Positions 27,487 to 39,422 are shown, counted from the stretch's first letter. The stretch: DNA of 64,000 nt from Pomphorhynchus laevis (GCA_012934845.2 WNNJ02002050.1:1-64000), one strand, 5' to 3'. Numbers and translations are program-made. Notes: generated from the letters alone by a model not told the origin.

Positions 27487-27945
27487 TATTTCAGTGGTCG
27501 GTTTGATATTATCCTCGTGTGGTTGTTTGAATCCTATCAGCATCACTGTACACTACAATCAGCGTGGGTGGACCTCATCAGCAGTGAGCCCACACCCACA
27601 TTTCGTGATTCGGTCGTGGTACTGTTTCTGCTGAACCCCTTGTCGCCGAAATGGTGGTTTATATTTGGCTTATCAAATTACACAATAAATGTGTGTTCTA
27701 TAGTTGGTGTGGGCGGTAACTAATATTCGCAATTCGAACCCACCACACCGATTATTTTATTTTTACGTTTCTATACGAATTGTTCATCTGACAGTAAACC
27801 GTAAGCTGTCTTTTACAAATCTAAATATTAATTGCTTACACGAGCCGCTATTCTTTCAGTGGTCAGTTTGGTATTATCCTCGTGTAGTTGTTTAAATCCT
27901 ATCAGCATCACTGCACACTACAATCAACGTGGGTTAAGCAGTGCA
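27487..27945. repeat. Direct repeat pair of about 90 bp, 367 bp apart
   Basis: 27487-27575 and 27854-27942 share TTTCAGTGGTC, TATTATCCTCGTGT and CCTATCAGCATCACTG through CAACGTGGGT-type sequence at about 90 percent identity. Open frames over them are coincidental; no domain is recognised. Confidence 0.75.
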
Positions 27946-30569
27946 ATTGTCGGAGTACAATTGAAAAAAATGATGAGATTCTTTATACTCGAATTTCGCT
28001 GCTAGAAGATGAGGCTTTGGATGTGTTATTTATTGTGTTCAGAAAATTATCACCACTGCATTCGTTGATTCCTACAGGCTAGATATGTGCAAATCTATTA
28101 AAATGGAGGTTTCCTGTTCTGTATTTTTACACAGTATTACTCGTTGTATAGTAAACGATGTCAAGTAGACTATTTTAATATACATATACATTTACTATGC
28201 TGCAAGCTATTCCTTTCCAAACATAGCTCGGGCGGGTAAAAGCTTACACATCCTTAGGACGACATTACCATTGGATAGAATTCGGAACGTTCGATCTTTG
28301 ACACTCACTTTCTATATTTTTTATGAGCCTTATGGATTTATGCGATGCAAATGGGTAATTAGTGCTTCCATCTAGTGTAGGGTTTAATGGAACGCCGATT
28401 ATATAAAACTGACGAAGAATCATGTATCTAATAATCATGCATATAATATTACATTATATCATACTATAATATCATTTTAATATAATATATATTATATATT
28501 AATTTATATTTTATACAATAATAATATATAATAATATATTATATATATTATTATATTATAATTATATTATAATTATATTATTATAATATATAATAATATA
28601 TTATCTGAGTCTTATTAGTATGTATCATATGATATCATTATATAATAATATATAATAATATCATTTTATTAATATAATAAAATGATATTAATTATAATGC
28701 CATTTTATTATTTTATTAATTTTAGTCGCTCATCGTAGTTTCTCGGCATTAGGCGGAAAACAGACATGTACATTAAATATCGTTATTTAGGATTTGTATC
28801 AATAGTCACTTGCTTGACTGCCTGATTTTGCATTTGCGATGGAAAATTAGTTGGTTTGGGTCGAGAGTGTATACTGATAGGGTGTATATCCTATCAATAG
28901 ATAGGGTATATATATTCTATTAGTATGATATATAATGTATATATATTAAGAATACTGAGTACGTGCAACAACTGAACAGTATTGTTGTGGAAATAGTGTG
29001 CCAAGTTTTGATTAGGGTAGTCATGTTGGAATTTTATTATAATTTTAAAATTCTAATTAAATGACTTGACGGGTGACTGTTTGCAATTTTCCAATAGTGT
29101 GACTGTGTCGTTATTTTTGCTGAAATAGCTAAAACAGAAAAATATAGTTAAAATAAAATACGTTACGGGAAAGCCACACCTGTCCTGTTTGTAATCGGAT
29201 AATAATTATTTTCTTTTTATTCGTATTGCGAAGCTAACAGATATTTTGAATGATGTTTTGAATGATCAAAATATGAAAATAACAATATGAATATAAATGA
29301 ATATTAATCACTTATATCAATTGTTTTGCAACTTAAACTTAAACTTTATAGTGTAGCAGTGGCTATATGCTCTAAATATGCTCTATGCACGTTGCAGCAT
29401 AATTATTATAAGAACTAAATAAATATTATCTGTGACTAAATATACTTTATTTTTATTTCATATGGCTTGTTATGCAACTTTTCGCTTTTCTGTATCTCAA
29501 TATTGACTACAAACAGCATTCATTCATATTTTAGTATTTAAATCGAAAAGGCTGCATTAATTAAAAGTATAACGACACCTGAAGTAATAACACTGTGGCA
29601 AATTTACAAATCATAGCCCATCAGAATAACAAGATATTAAGAATAACCCATGCATTGCAGTTTAACAACTGACAAAATCCTTAAAATCATAATTCATAAG
29701 ATACAAAATTGCCTGCAGTGATTTAATCGACTATTTTCCTATTATAACCAATTGAAAATATCTATACGAAGACCAATCAAGTAAATCGAGATGTGAGATA
29801 AACAAAATAGCAAACAAATTTAAAAACGTAAACCCATTCTTATATAATAAACTAGAACGAGGCTGGCCCCTAGGAAACTTCAACCTAGGAGCCGCTAGTG
29901 CCAGTCGAGTAAGTATTAAGCTGTCAACTATTGCCAATTAGCCACTTCGTGGAGCAGCCCAGGCAACGTATGTTCGACATTCGTCGATCAACGGCTAAAT
30001 AATTGTCCGGCGGCAACATTTCCGAAAGGCGGACACAACTAGGCACGAAAAAAATTATAAAAGACGAAAGACCTTTATTATACATTTAAAAAACATCTTA
30101 CATTTTTTTGCAGCATAGTGTAGGTAAAGTTTGAAATTAAAATTAATTTTTTTTCAAAAAAATTAAAATTTGAATATTTTTCAAGTAAGTGTTCGGATTA
30201 GTTAAAAATTATCACACAATGATAGCACATTATGTATCTACACCACATATAGGTTATAGCTCGATACGACGTCTATTACGCTTCAGAGAAAATGTTCAAT
30301 TTTTTGAACTTAAAAATAATTTTTCCTAAAAAAATCAATGTGATAACCCATACTTTTTTTCATCTCACAGCATCGACCATCTATCATTTAACATTTACAC
30401 AAAAACTTATGAATCGATTTATTCAGTATGCTGAAAAAATTTAAATTTTAATTTTTTAAATTAAAAAATAATAATTAAAATTTTACCATTGCCTTTGTTA
30501 GTAGTTTGTTTACTGCAATATTATTATACGATTACAAATCATATATCTACATTATACTACTAGACGCTG
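27946..30569. other. AT-rich spacer with microsatellites, no gene seen
   Basis: 2.6 kb without a supported gene. 28440-28720 is ATATTATA-type simple sequence. A locally GC-richer patch at 29850-30020 carries a short minus-strand frame (29937-29731) with no recognisable domain. Confidence 0.5.
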
Positions 30570-32430
30570 GGAGCGTCTAGTAGATGTTGCTGTCAAATAA
30601 CATTTATCTGGCTACATCCGGGAGGACTTATATCGGTTGCCAGAAGAGGTGAATAACATTGATCAGGAATTGAAGATGTTCAGATCCTCACTTGTCAAAG
30701 CAACTGTGAAAAGTTGTGGCTTGAAGGTATTAGGTGCTTGTCGCGGAGGAAATACTCGAACTGCTTGGTGGACACCAACAGTTAGAGATTTTGTCCAACA
30801 GAAAAAGCTGGCTTATATGGCAAATTTGTCTTATAAATAAGTAGAAGCTGTAAACAAGTATCGAATGGCAACGATAACTTCAGCTCTAGCAATTACCGAA
30901 GCAAAGAAGGCGGCTTGATAGAAGTTTGGAGAGCACTTAGAACTTGATTATAGGTCAGCTTCGAAGATGTTCTGGAAGACGATCAGGAACCTTCGTTTAA
31001 AAAACAGAAAACTCCTCAAACTGTCTATGATAAGAGAGGATCTATGCTGACTGACATTGAAGAAATTCTTAGTTGTTGGAAAGAGCATTTTAAGAGTATC
31101 TTTAATCCGATGGATATGCCTTCACTTGTAGAAGTAGCGCTTTTAGAACCAACGGAAGAGCTCATCTCTTTGGAAGAGGTCATTCATGTTGTTAAAAAAC
31201 TTCGTAATGGCAAGTCTTTTGGAGTAGACGAGATTCGACCAGAAGCGTTAAAGGCTCTCGACGTTGTTGGCATAAAGTGGCTAACACGGATCTTCAATGT
31301 TGCATTGTAGTCAGGCAAGGTTCCTAGTGAGTGACAAACTGGGGTGGTGGTACCGATCTTTAAGAAAGGTAACCGAAGAGTGTTTCCAATCATTGCGGCA
31401 TCACTTTTCTTAGCCAAACTAGTAAGCTATTTGCTACGGTTCTTAAGTGAAGGATACGGCCTATAATTGATGGATATTTGTAAGAGGAACAATGCGATTT
31501 TCGTATAAGTCGCGAAACTACGGATCAGCTCTTTACTCTCTCAACTATTCTCGAACGGTCTTGAGAGTTCGCTAACCGGTCTACATGTACTTTGTAGATT
31601 TGAAGTAGGCGTTCGACCGAGTTCAGCGAGAGAGGTTGTGGGAGGTACTAAGGGAGTATAAAGTACCACACTTTCTTCTGGTAGCTGTGGCTTCTCTGTA
31701 TGAACAAAATATGAGTTGTGTTCGTGTTCTAGGTAGGAAGTCTGAATCATTTCCAGTAGGTGTTGGGCTACGTCAGGGTTGTTCTTTGTCTTTACTTTTC
31801 TTACTTATTTACATGGACAAAATTTCGAGACGGGCTGCTCTGACGAATATCGGTCTTCAGTTCGGTTCCATCAGGATACCATCTCTGCTTTTTGCAGATG
31901 ACCTTATTTTGTTGGCTTCTCATCCTGAGGATTTACAATGCCTACTAGATCGATTTACGATGGAATGTCAAGCGCAAGGATGTTGATTAGTACCTCCAAG
32001 ACTGTCTCTATGTGCTCGTCTCGGATTAAGGTGTTAATGTCAATCAGGATTGGAAAGAAGGTTCTTCCTGATGTGGATAATTTCAAGTATCTTGGAGTAT
32101 TGTTCTCGAGGGACGGCAGGAACATCAGGGAGATTGAGAAGCGGATTTATGCAGCTAACGCAGCCATGCGTTCTTTGTACAGGTCTGTCGTAGTGAAACG
32201 GATGTTGAGTCTTTGGGCGAAACTTTCGGTTTACCACGCAATCTTTGTTCCTATCTTAACCTATGGTCATGAGCTTTGTGTCATGACCGAAAGAATAATA
32301 TCTTTAATACATGCGACCGAAATGAGGTTCCTTCGCGGTGTGGCCCATCTTAGCCTTGTAGATAAGGTTTGGAATTCGGTCATTCGGACTTTTTTATTTA
32401 TCTCTATGTTAAACATATCAGTATACTAGG
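30570..32430 (+). mobile_element. I/Nimb-like LINE fragment, decayed
   Basis: Broken frames in order along the plus strand. The pre-RT region has SCGLKVLGACRGGNTRTAWW (30.7 kb) and LRNGKSFGVDEIRPEALKAL (31.2 kb). The RT core has VGVGLRQGCSLSLLFLLIYMD, then SLLFADDLILLA with the catalytic F-ADD (31.9 kb). The thumb has FKYLGVLFSRDGRNIREIEK and ILTYGHELCVMTERI (32.1-32.4 kb). The GKKVLP...FKYLGVLF...LTYGHE...MTER signature is typical of Nimb/I-group LINEs. Several stops and shifts interrupt it; the endonuclease and the 3' end are absent. A dead copy. Confidence 0.85.
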
Positions 32431-32869
32431 ATTAACCGTTAAGGCGTCTCTCCCGTCCTGGTCAATAACGCTGTGATTTAAGATGTCTCGGATTTTTGCA
32501 TATTTTAGATAATTAACCTAATAACACAGAGTTCTAGGAATTGATTCTGGGTATATTGATCTACTTACAAAATGCACAAAATTAAGATACACAATGTGTC
32601 ATTAATTAATACGGATAGTATCCACTGATCTTTAAAATGATACATATTTGTAATTTCCAATCTCTTCAAACTAAGATGTCAAAGCAAGAAAATTTATTAT
32701 CAAGAATTTACCAAAATGATAGCCTTAAAGTAAATTTCTAAATTTTCTAAAAAAATTTTTCTTTCATGAACAGAAACTCAGTGAAATTACATTTCGTGTT
32801 CAGAAGAGTTCATCTTTAATTTCAGAGTGTAATGTTATTGTATTTTTATATAAATCGATGTTTGATATT
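32431..32869. other. Spacer, nothing assigned
   Basis: AT-rich; no open frame, repeat or RNA gene recognised. Confidence 0.4.
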
Positions 32870-33000
32870 GTTTCTAGCAAATCAGATAATTGAGTCTACA
32901 TATTTTATAATATATAAATTAAAAATAAAGATAAATAATAAATAATAAGATTTTTTTACAATTTATATTTATACCAAGTTAAAATTTAAACGTCGACCTT
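32870..33000 (+). repeat. Structured-repeat head fragment
   Basis: CAAATCAGATAATTGAGTCTACATATTT begins a 130-bp match to the head and AT spacer of the family (compare 14980 and 26933). It is cut at about 33000, where LINE D starts, so the LINE probably inserted into it. Confidence 0.6.
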
Positions 33001-33586
33001 AAGGTCGACTTTTAACGAGGAGGAGTCCTCCTTCTCCGCCTCCACCATTATCCACACCAAAGTCGACCCTGGAAACTTCTCGATATCTCTATTCTCTGCA
33101 CAGCCTTACTCAATTCTTCACTATTTTCACTTCTTCTTAACTATCTCTCTCCCGATGATCTCTGCATTCTGTTTAATTCTGAACTTACGTCGATCCTCAA
33201 TAACCTTCTGCCTAGTCGACTCCGACGTTCTCAGCGCTTACGCCATGCTACCTGGTTCGATTCTGACCGTAGTATTTCTAAACGTCGAATCCGTCACTCT
33301 TTTCATGTGTATAATCGCTTTCTTAAACGTTCTCCCAATTCACTCCCTCCAAATCTCCGTGATTCCTACTTTTCTCTACGCCGTTCACATCTCATTCTTA
33401 TACGTAGTAAACGTACTCTCTTTTGGCAACTCAACTCGAGTCATCTTCCAACTCTAAATCTCATTGGAAAATCTTAAACTCAATTATTCATGATCATCTA
33501 CTCCTTATAATATAAATCCTGATGAATTTTCTTCTTATCTACAAACTAAGCTATCTAATTTACTTTCCCTACTACCCATAACCAAC

Positions 33587-34138
33587 TTGTATCCACTCTT
33601 CTCTTTAAATACCTCCCTCCCAGAGCTATTCCACCTTCTTTCCGTTTCGACTGATGAAGTTTATTCGGTTCTGTTGTCAGTACCTAATAAAACCTCTCCT
33701 TCTGACCCAATTCAGACTCACTTGCTTAAAAATATCTGCTCCTCTATTTTACCCTTCCTAACCACATTGTTCAACTCGTCCATTCGTAGCCGTATATTTC
33801 CTTATATCTGCAAATGTGCCACTGTTCGTCCTCCCATCAAAAAGCAATCTCTCGACTCTTCACTACCATCTTCGTACTATCCTACATCAGTTCTCTCTAC
33901 CATCTCTAAACTCCTTGAGCGTCTCGTTCTCAAGCAAGTTAATGCATATCTCTTTTCCTCCAACTTATTTCCTCCCTTCCAAGCCGCTTTTCGCTCTAAT
34001 TACTCTACCGAAATTGCCTGTCTTAAAGTTTATAACGACTTACTTATATCTCGCGATCATAAATTATGTAGTGTCATAGTCTCTCTCGATATATCGTCTG
34101 CTTTTGACATCGTCGATCACTCGATTCTTCTCAATCGC
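33587..34138 (+). pseudogene. LINE D reverse transcriptase, 5' half
   Basis: Encodes VYSVLLSVPNKTSPSDPIQTHLL, FPYICKCATVRPPIKKQSLD, TISKLLERLVLKQVNAYLFS, FRSNYSTEIACLKVYNDLL and SLDISSAFDIVDHSILL (RT blocks 0-3), parallel to LINE A residues about 470-655. The frame runs into the Gypsy LTR at 34139, so this half is only a remnant of the LINE ORF2. Confidence 0.85.
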
Positions 34139-34209
34139 TGTACTGATATTTATATGTTATGTTTTCAGATGTTCGCATAAAGCCTTTTGTTGTTGTTCGC
34201 CTCGGTTCA
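34139..34209 (+). repeat. 5' LTR of Gypsy element 2
   Basis: 71 bp, TGTACTGATATTTATATG to CGGTTCA, preceded by ATCGC. The coding frame begins 19 bp downstream, leaving almost no leader. Confidence 0.9.
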
Positions 34210-34228
34210 ATTTATGCGAACATTGTGA

Positions 34229-37200
34229 ATGGACAAGCTACTCAAACCAGCGATCCTAGATACTTTAACCGATGGGATTGATTCGGCAAAAGTTTGGCGT
34301 CATTGGCTACAAAGATTCAATGCGTTTGTACGAGTTCTTGAAGATGTCACAAACCAACAAAAGCTTGACCTTCTGATCAACCACATCTCTCCAATCCTTT
34401 ATGATATCATCGAAGGAGTCGATGATTATGATATCGCGATCGATACGTTAAGTAGAAGTTTTATAAAGGACAGGGGAGATGTATATGCAAGACATCAGCT
34501 GCATAATTTGAAGCAAGCCGAAAACCAGACAATCGACCAGTTCATTCAAACGACAGAATCCGTTGCCCGTCAAATCAAGTTCAAAGATGTAACTTCACGA
34601 GAACATCGAGATTCTTTGTTGTTGGATACTTTTGTGGCTGGAATTATTTCCACATCGATCAGAGAACGTCTACTTGAAACCGTCGATCTTAACAAAGAGA
34701 GTGCTTATCGGATCGCTCGATCAATCGAGTTGGCACAGGCTGAAGCATCGGAATTCCGGTTATCTTCACGGGATATCACTCAATCTGAAAATATGGAATC
34801 TATGATTAACTATGCTAATCCACCGCAGTTGACAAATTTACCCAGAGATGATTCGGAAACACAACAAGAATGTTCCGCAATCAAAAGTCAAGAGCGATGC
34901 TACCTTTGCGTTCGTGACCGCCCCGTGCGGAGTAACTGTCCTGCTCGCAACGCTACCTGTCATACGTGCAGCAAGAAAGGACACTTTTCTAACATGTGCC
35001 GTTCAAGAAATTCTGGTACGTCTGCGTCTTTATATTCAATAAGCACAACAAACGCGTCATCATCAAACTTAATCCAGCCCACTATAAGTTTGAATAATAT
35101 CCCAGTAAGCTGGATGATCGATTCTGGAAGTTCATTTAATATTGTCAGAAGTGATGTCGCTACAAAGTGCAAGCTTGTGAGAAAATCCACAAATTTAAAA
35201 GTTTCTCTCGCTGCATCTGAATTTTCCTGTGAGTTAAGACATTGTACATTCGCCGATGTTGTTTTAAACAATCGTTTCTATCGAAATGTAAAATTCTTCA
35301 GTCTCCCCACCCTAGTAACAAATGTGATCCTCGGTGTACCCTTTCTTCGTCAACACTCGACGGTGACCATAGAATTCAACGGAGTAGAACGTCCTTTGGT
35401 CGTTGTTGCAGGTGTTGGGGAAATGAAAGTTGAAGCCCCGTCTCTATTTCAATTCCTAGACAAAGCGGTAAAACCTGTTGCAATTCCATCTCGTCGAAGA
35501 ACTCCAGAAGATAACTGTTTTATCGCAGCCGAGGTAAAACGTCTATTAGATTCCAGTATCATCGAGAATAGCACGTCTCCGTGGCGTGCACAAGTTGTCC
35601 TGGTTAAAAATCCTGGTCGCGAAGTGCGAATGGTAATAGATTACAGTTTGACGGTGAATCGATTCACTCATCTTGACGGCTTCCCTCTTCCCAGGATTGA
35701 CGAATTCATTGATAAGCTATCTCCATTCAAAAGTTTCAGTCGATTAGACCTAAAGAATGCTTATCATCAGGTTCCCATTCAGGAGAATGAGAGGCATTAC
35801 ACTGCATTTGAAGCTAATGGTCGTTTGTACCAATTTAAACGCCTACCGTTCGGATTGACAAATGCAGTGGCGGCTTTCCAACGTATCATCTTTAAGTTAA
35901 TCGAGGAAGAGGATCTTGAATCTACGTACGCTTATTTGGATGATGTTATTATCGGCGGTGAAACAAAGGAACTTCACCAAAGGAATCTTGATCGCTTCTT
36001 AGAAGTTGCTAAGAAATATAATATCACTTTAAATACGTCAAAATGTATTTTCGGAGTCTCTAAGATATGTTTTCTTGGCTACCAGATAGATAACGGTTGC
36101 ATTTCACCTGACCCTGATCGTGTCAAACCCTTATTGGAAATGCCTGAGCCAAAATCATTAGTCGAACTTAAACGTATTATAGGAATGTTCGTACACTATT
36201 CTCGATGGATAAAGAATTTTTCAAATGTCGTTCGACCTTTAGCACAAACTGTATCTTTTCCGCTGTCTCTTCATGCAAAAGAATCATTTGCAAGTCTGAA
36301 ACACAGCCTTGCATCAACTACATTGTCTAAAGTAGATTTCTCAGTCCCATTCGTGGTCGAGACAGACGCATCTGCCTTTGCGATCGGTGCTACTTTGTCT
36401 CAAAATTTTAAACCAGTCGCATTCTTCTCACGTACTCTGGATAAGAACGCAATGAAATATGCAGCTGTTGAGAAAGAGGCACTAGCCATAGTAGAATCTA
36501 TAAGATACTGGCGTCACTATTTATCCTGTAGACATTTCACCGTTCTGACGGATCAACAATCCGTGACATTTTTGTTCTCAAATAAACATTACAGTAAGAT
36601 CAAAAATGACAAAATCAATCGTTGGAGAATAGAATTGTTCGAATATCAGTTCGACGTGTCATATCGATGCGGCAAAGAAAATCAGGTAGCTGACGCTAAG
36701 ACTCGAATTGCTTTAGGATCAGTCACGAGTGATTTAAAAGAACTCGAAAGGATGCATGATCATTTGTGTCACCCTGGGGTAACAAGGATGTGGCACTATG
36801 TACGTCATCGAAATTTTCCGTATTCTATTGAAGATGTTAGAAAAGTCATCAAAGGTTGTCCTAGCTGCAACGAATTGAAACCTCACTTTTATAAACCCCC
36901 TCGAAGTACCTTGATTAAAGCCAGTAAACCATGGGAGCGTTTGTCCTTAGATTTTAAAGGCCCGCTGCCCAGCTCGAGTAAGAAAAGATATATTTTATCT
37001 ATAGTAGATGAATATAGCCGATTTCCCTTTGGGTTTCCCTGTGCTGACACCAGTTCTCGATCGGTAATTCAGTGTCTTGAGTCGTTGTTCGCATTATTTG
37101 GCACGCCTGAGAATATCCATACCGATCGGGGTACTTCTTTCACGTCAGTAGAGTTCCGTAAATATTTATTGACATTGGGAATCACGCTATCATATTCCAC

Positions 37201-37717
37201 TCCCTACCATCCTACCTCAAATGGCCAGATTGAGCGCTATAACGGGTTGATATGGAACGCGATACGGTTGTATCATCATAATAATAAGATTCCAATCGAA
37301 CGGTGGGAAACAACACTTCCAAAGGCACTTCATTCGATCAGATCTCTTTTATGCACTTCGACTAATGAAACGCCTCATAAACGTATATTCAAATTCAATC
37401 GCAGATCAGCTAAGGGAGTCAGCTTACCTGAGTGGTTAATCAATCCTGGACCCATCTTTGTAAAGAATTTCAACCGTATTAGTAAAAACGATCCACTTGT
37501 AGATCGCGCAGAGCTTATTCATGTCAACGAGAACTACGCTCTAGTTCGATACCCTAATGGAAAAGAGACTCACATTTCAACTCAATATCTAGCTCTCAAT
37601 AACTGTAATCAAAATGTATTCGAAGAATCCAACATATCTCAAAATTGCCAGATAAACAATTCACCCCCTGCAATGTTTACTCCGGATATCCACAATTTAC
37701 AAACAGAGGTGGATTAA
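34229..37717 (+). CDS. Gypsy 2 gag-pol polyprotein
   Basis: A 1162-codon frame from ATG 34229 (MDKLLKPAILDTL). Residues 1-215 are a gag-like capsid region. Two CCHC knuckles begin at Cys224 (CYLCVRDRPVRSNC) and Cys244 (CHTCSKKGHFSNMC). Protease has MIDSGSS at about 296-302. The RT has LPFGLTNA and YLDD with Asp571-Asp572. RNase H has ETDAS with Asp713. Integrase has an HHCC finger at about 840-885 and catalytic D,D,E at about 908 (SLDFKG), 964 (HTDRG) and 1001 (IERYNG). Gag and pol share one frame, unlike Gypsy 1. Residue numbers are counted from coordinates and are approximate. Confidence 0.92.
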   Translation: MDKLLKPAILDTLTDGIDSAKVWRHWLQRFNAFVRVLEDVTNQQKLDLLINHISPILYDIIEGVDDYDIAIDTLSRSFIKDRGDVYARHQLHNLKQAENQTIDQFIQTTESVARQIKFKDVTSREHRDSLLLDTFVAGIISTSIRERLLETVDLNKESAYRIARSIELAQAEASEFRLSSRDITQSENMESMINYANPPQLTNLPRDDSETQQECSAIKSQERCYLCVRDRPVRSNCPARNATCHTCSKKGHFSNMCRSRNSGTSASLYSISTTNASSSNLIQPTISLNNIPVSWMIDSGSSFNIVRSDVATKCKLVRKSTNLKVSLAASEFSCELRHCTFADVVLNNRFYRNVKFFSLPTLVTNVILGVPFLRQHSTVTIEFNGVERPLVVVAGVGEMKVEAPSLFQFLDKAVKPVAIPSRRRTPEDNCFIAAEVKRLLDSSIIENSTSPWRAQVVLVKNPGREVRMVIDYSLTVNRFTHLDGFPLPRIDEFIDKLSPFKSFSRLDLKNAYHQVPIQENERHYTAFEANGRLYQFKRLPFGLTNAVAAFQRIIFKLIEEEDLESTYAYLDDVIIGGETKELHQRNLDRFLEVAKKYNITLNTSKCIFGVSKICFLGYQIDNGCISPDPDRVKPLLEMPEPKSLVELKRIIGMFVHYSRWIKNFSNVVRPLAQTVSFPLSLHAKESFASLKHSLASTTLSKVDFSVPFVVETDASAFAIGATLSQNFKPVAFFSRTLDKNAMKYAAVEKEALAIVESIRYWRHYLSCRHFTVLTDQQSVTFLFSNKHYSKIKNDKINRWRIELFEYQFDVSYRCGKENQVADAKTRIALGSVTSDLKELERMHDHLCHPGVTRMWHYVRHRNFPYSIEDVRKVIKGCPSCNELKPHFYKPPRSTLIKASKPWERLSLDFKGPLPSSSKKRYILSIVDEYSRFPFGFPCADTSSRSVIQCLESLFALFGTPENIHTDRGTSFTSVEFRKYLLTLGITLSYSTPYHPTSNGQIERYNGLIWNAIRLYHHNNKIPIERWETTLPKALHSIRSLLCTSTNETPHKRIFKFNRRSAKGVSLPEWLINPGPIFVKNFNRISKNDPLVDRAELIHVNENYALVRYPNGKETHISTQYLALNNCNQNVFEESNISQNCQINNSPPAMFTPDIHNLQTEVD

Positions 37718-37895
37718 AATAACAGTGCTACAAGCTCAGCGTCGCATATACCTAATGAGAATTATGATCTGAATAAAGTTCACGATTGTCAAGAGCAACA
37801 AGTAGATCTACAGCAGATCCCGTCAATGGAATTTCGACGATCGACACGTATGCGTCGATCACCGAACTATTTGTCTGATTATATCGTTGGGAGAA

Positions 37896-37966
37896 TGTAC
37901 TGATATTTATATGTTATGTTTTCATATGTTCACATAAAGCCTTTTGTTGTTGTTCGCCTCGGTTCA
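37896..37966 (+). repeat. 3' LTR of Gypsy element 2
   Basis: 71 bp, matching the 5' LTR at all but about two positions, followed by ATCAC and the resumed LINE D sequence. Confidence 0.9.
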
Positions 37967-38570
37967 ATCACATTCATCACGATTATGGCTTCTCTTTACT
38001 CACCGTGTCATGGTTTCTTCTTATCTATTAAACCGTACATTTCGCGTATATTTAACTCTTATCTCTCATTCTTCGTCAATACAGTTCGGTGTTCCTCAAG
38101 GTTCAGTATTAGGCCCTATGCTTTTCTCTCTTCTCGGTGATTTGTCTTCGATTTCTCATACTTTTAACTTCCATGTTATGCAATATGCTGATGACATTCT
38201 CATCTATGCTCATGCACCTGTTTATCGTATTCACGATTTTAGTGTTTCTGCTTCTGACTGTCTTGTCTCAATTTCCAATCATCTTTCTCCCCTTCGCCAT
38301 TTTCTGAATCCTGATAAATCCAAAATTATGTGGATCCTACCTCGACGCCTCGGCTTAGAAACTCCCTCCGTATCATTAAATTCTACAATTCTTCCTATCG
38401 TTGATAATCTTGTTTTCCTAAGCTTCCATTTCGACAACCGACTTTCACTTAAACCTTTCGTCAGAGATAAAGTACGCTCATCTACCTTGATACTCCGCAA
38501 CTTCAGTCGAGTTCGTAGATTGATCGATTTCCCTTCTTGTATGACTCTCATATCTTCTCTTTTTTTCTAG
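37967..38570 (+). pseudogene. LINE D reverse transcriptase, 3' half
   Basis: After the LTR the LINE continues with SYLLNRTFRVYLTLISHSSS, FGVPQGSVLGPMLFSLLGD, MQYADDILIYAHAPVY (catalytic Asp pair), LNPDKSKIMWILPRR and FLSFHFDNRLSLKPFVRDKV. A frameshift just after the junction and stops downstream make it non-functional even without the insertion. Confidence 0.85.
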
Positions 38571-38757
38571 ACTCGATTATTGTCTTAGTCTATTTTCCAA
38601 CTAACCTAAATCCACTTTTTTTCTCCTACAACGCATCTTCAACGCAGCCGTCCGAATTCTCTTCCGTCTTGGTCGTTGTGATCATACATCCTACCATCTT
38701 GCTTCTCTAGATTTACATACAATTTATTGTCGTGTTCAAATTCGTCTTCTTCTCCTT

Positions 38758-39274
38758 GCTTTCCGCCTTGTAACTTTTCATACCCCTTCATTTCTCAACC
38801 TTCATTTTCTTGATAATTCTCGTCCTGTCCACTGTTCCTTGCGTTCCTGTAATTCCCTTATTTTACGTCCCAAACTATTCTACCTCCTTTGGACTCTGCT
38901 CCTTCCTGGTGGTTGCTCCTCTATCGTTGAATCGTCTGCCCATTCATATACGCCAATCAACTTCCTTGCCGTGCTTCAAACGCCGAATCCGATCCCATTT
39001 AATCAATTTATCTGCTTTCCGCCTTGTAACTTTTCATACCCCTTCATTTCTCAACCTTCATTTTCTTGATAATTCTCGTCCTGTCCACTGTTCCTTGCGT
39101 TCCTGTAATTCTCTTATTTTACACGTCCCAAACTATTCTACCTCCTTTGGACTCTGATCCTTCCTGGTGGCTGCTCCTCTATCGTTGAATCGTCTGCCCA
39201 TTCATATACGCCAATCAACTTCCTTGCCGTGCTTCAAACGCCGAATCCGATCCCATTTAATCAATTTATCTGCT
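38758..39274. repeat. 256-bp tandem duplication in the LINE D tail
   Basis: 38758-39013 and 39014-39274 are near-identical (both start GCTTTCCGCCTTGTAACTTT, both contain CCATTCATATACGCCAATCA). They differ by a few bases and one 2-bp insertion. It duplicates the end of the ORF2 C-terminal region and lies just before the 3' hairpin. Confidence 0.9.
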
Positions 39275-39422
39275 TGACTTTTTCATTTTTTGTTACTGGA
39301 CTTGTAAGCGTGCAGCTGGCACGCATTTATTATTATTATTAAATACAACAGCAGCAAAAGAGCGTAGAGCTCGTACAGGCTGGGTACAGGGTTAAAAAAA
39401 TATCAATGAAAATCCGATTGTT

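Larger units (their letters stand above)
34139..37966 (+). mobile_element. Gypsy LTR retrotransposon 2 (short-LTR, Mag-like)
   Basis: A 3.8-kb element in LINE D with 71-bp LTRs at 34139-34209 and 37896-37966 (start TGTACTGATAT, end CGGTTCA). The LTRs differ at about 2 of 71 positions, so this copy is older than Gypsy 1. The flanking pentamers ATCGC (34134-34138) and ATCAC (37967-37971) fit a 5-bp target duplication with one later change. A single long gag-pol frame is present, with no envelope. It looks nearly whole, with about one break. The two Gypsy elements share domain order and style but differ throughout, so they are separate families of one lineage. Confidence 0.93.
33001..39345 (+). 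mobile_element. LINE D: L2/CR1-like, split by a Gypsy insertion
   Basis: The 5' part (33001-34138) runs from the endonuclease-RT spacer to the first RT catalytic block (SLDISSAFDIVDHSILLN). The 3' part (37967-39345) resumes with HYDYGFSLLTVSWF-like sequence, FGVPQGSVLGPMLFSL, QYADDILIYAHAP (the YADD block) and the thumb, then the 3' tail AAGCGTGCAGCTGGCACGCA and (TTA)n. LINE A at 10.3 kb shows what the uninterrupted sequence looks like. The copy is 5' truncated and carries frameshifts. It ends tail to tail with LINE E, sharing the ATTATTATTATT stretch. Confidence 0.88.

Noticed and set aside
27560-27700. Hammerhead on the minus strand at CTGCTGATGAGG (27.57 kb)
   Set aside because: No GAAA or partner helices within a sensible distance.
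27720-27760. tRNA-like TTCGAACCC motif
   Set aside because: No acceptor, D or anticodon arms fit around it on either strand.
29731-29937. 68-codon minus-strand frame
   Set aside because: No domain, no splice context, weak composition; likely chance.
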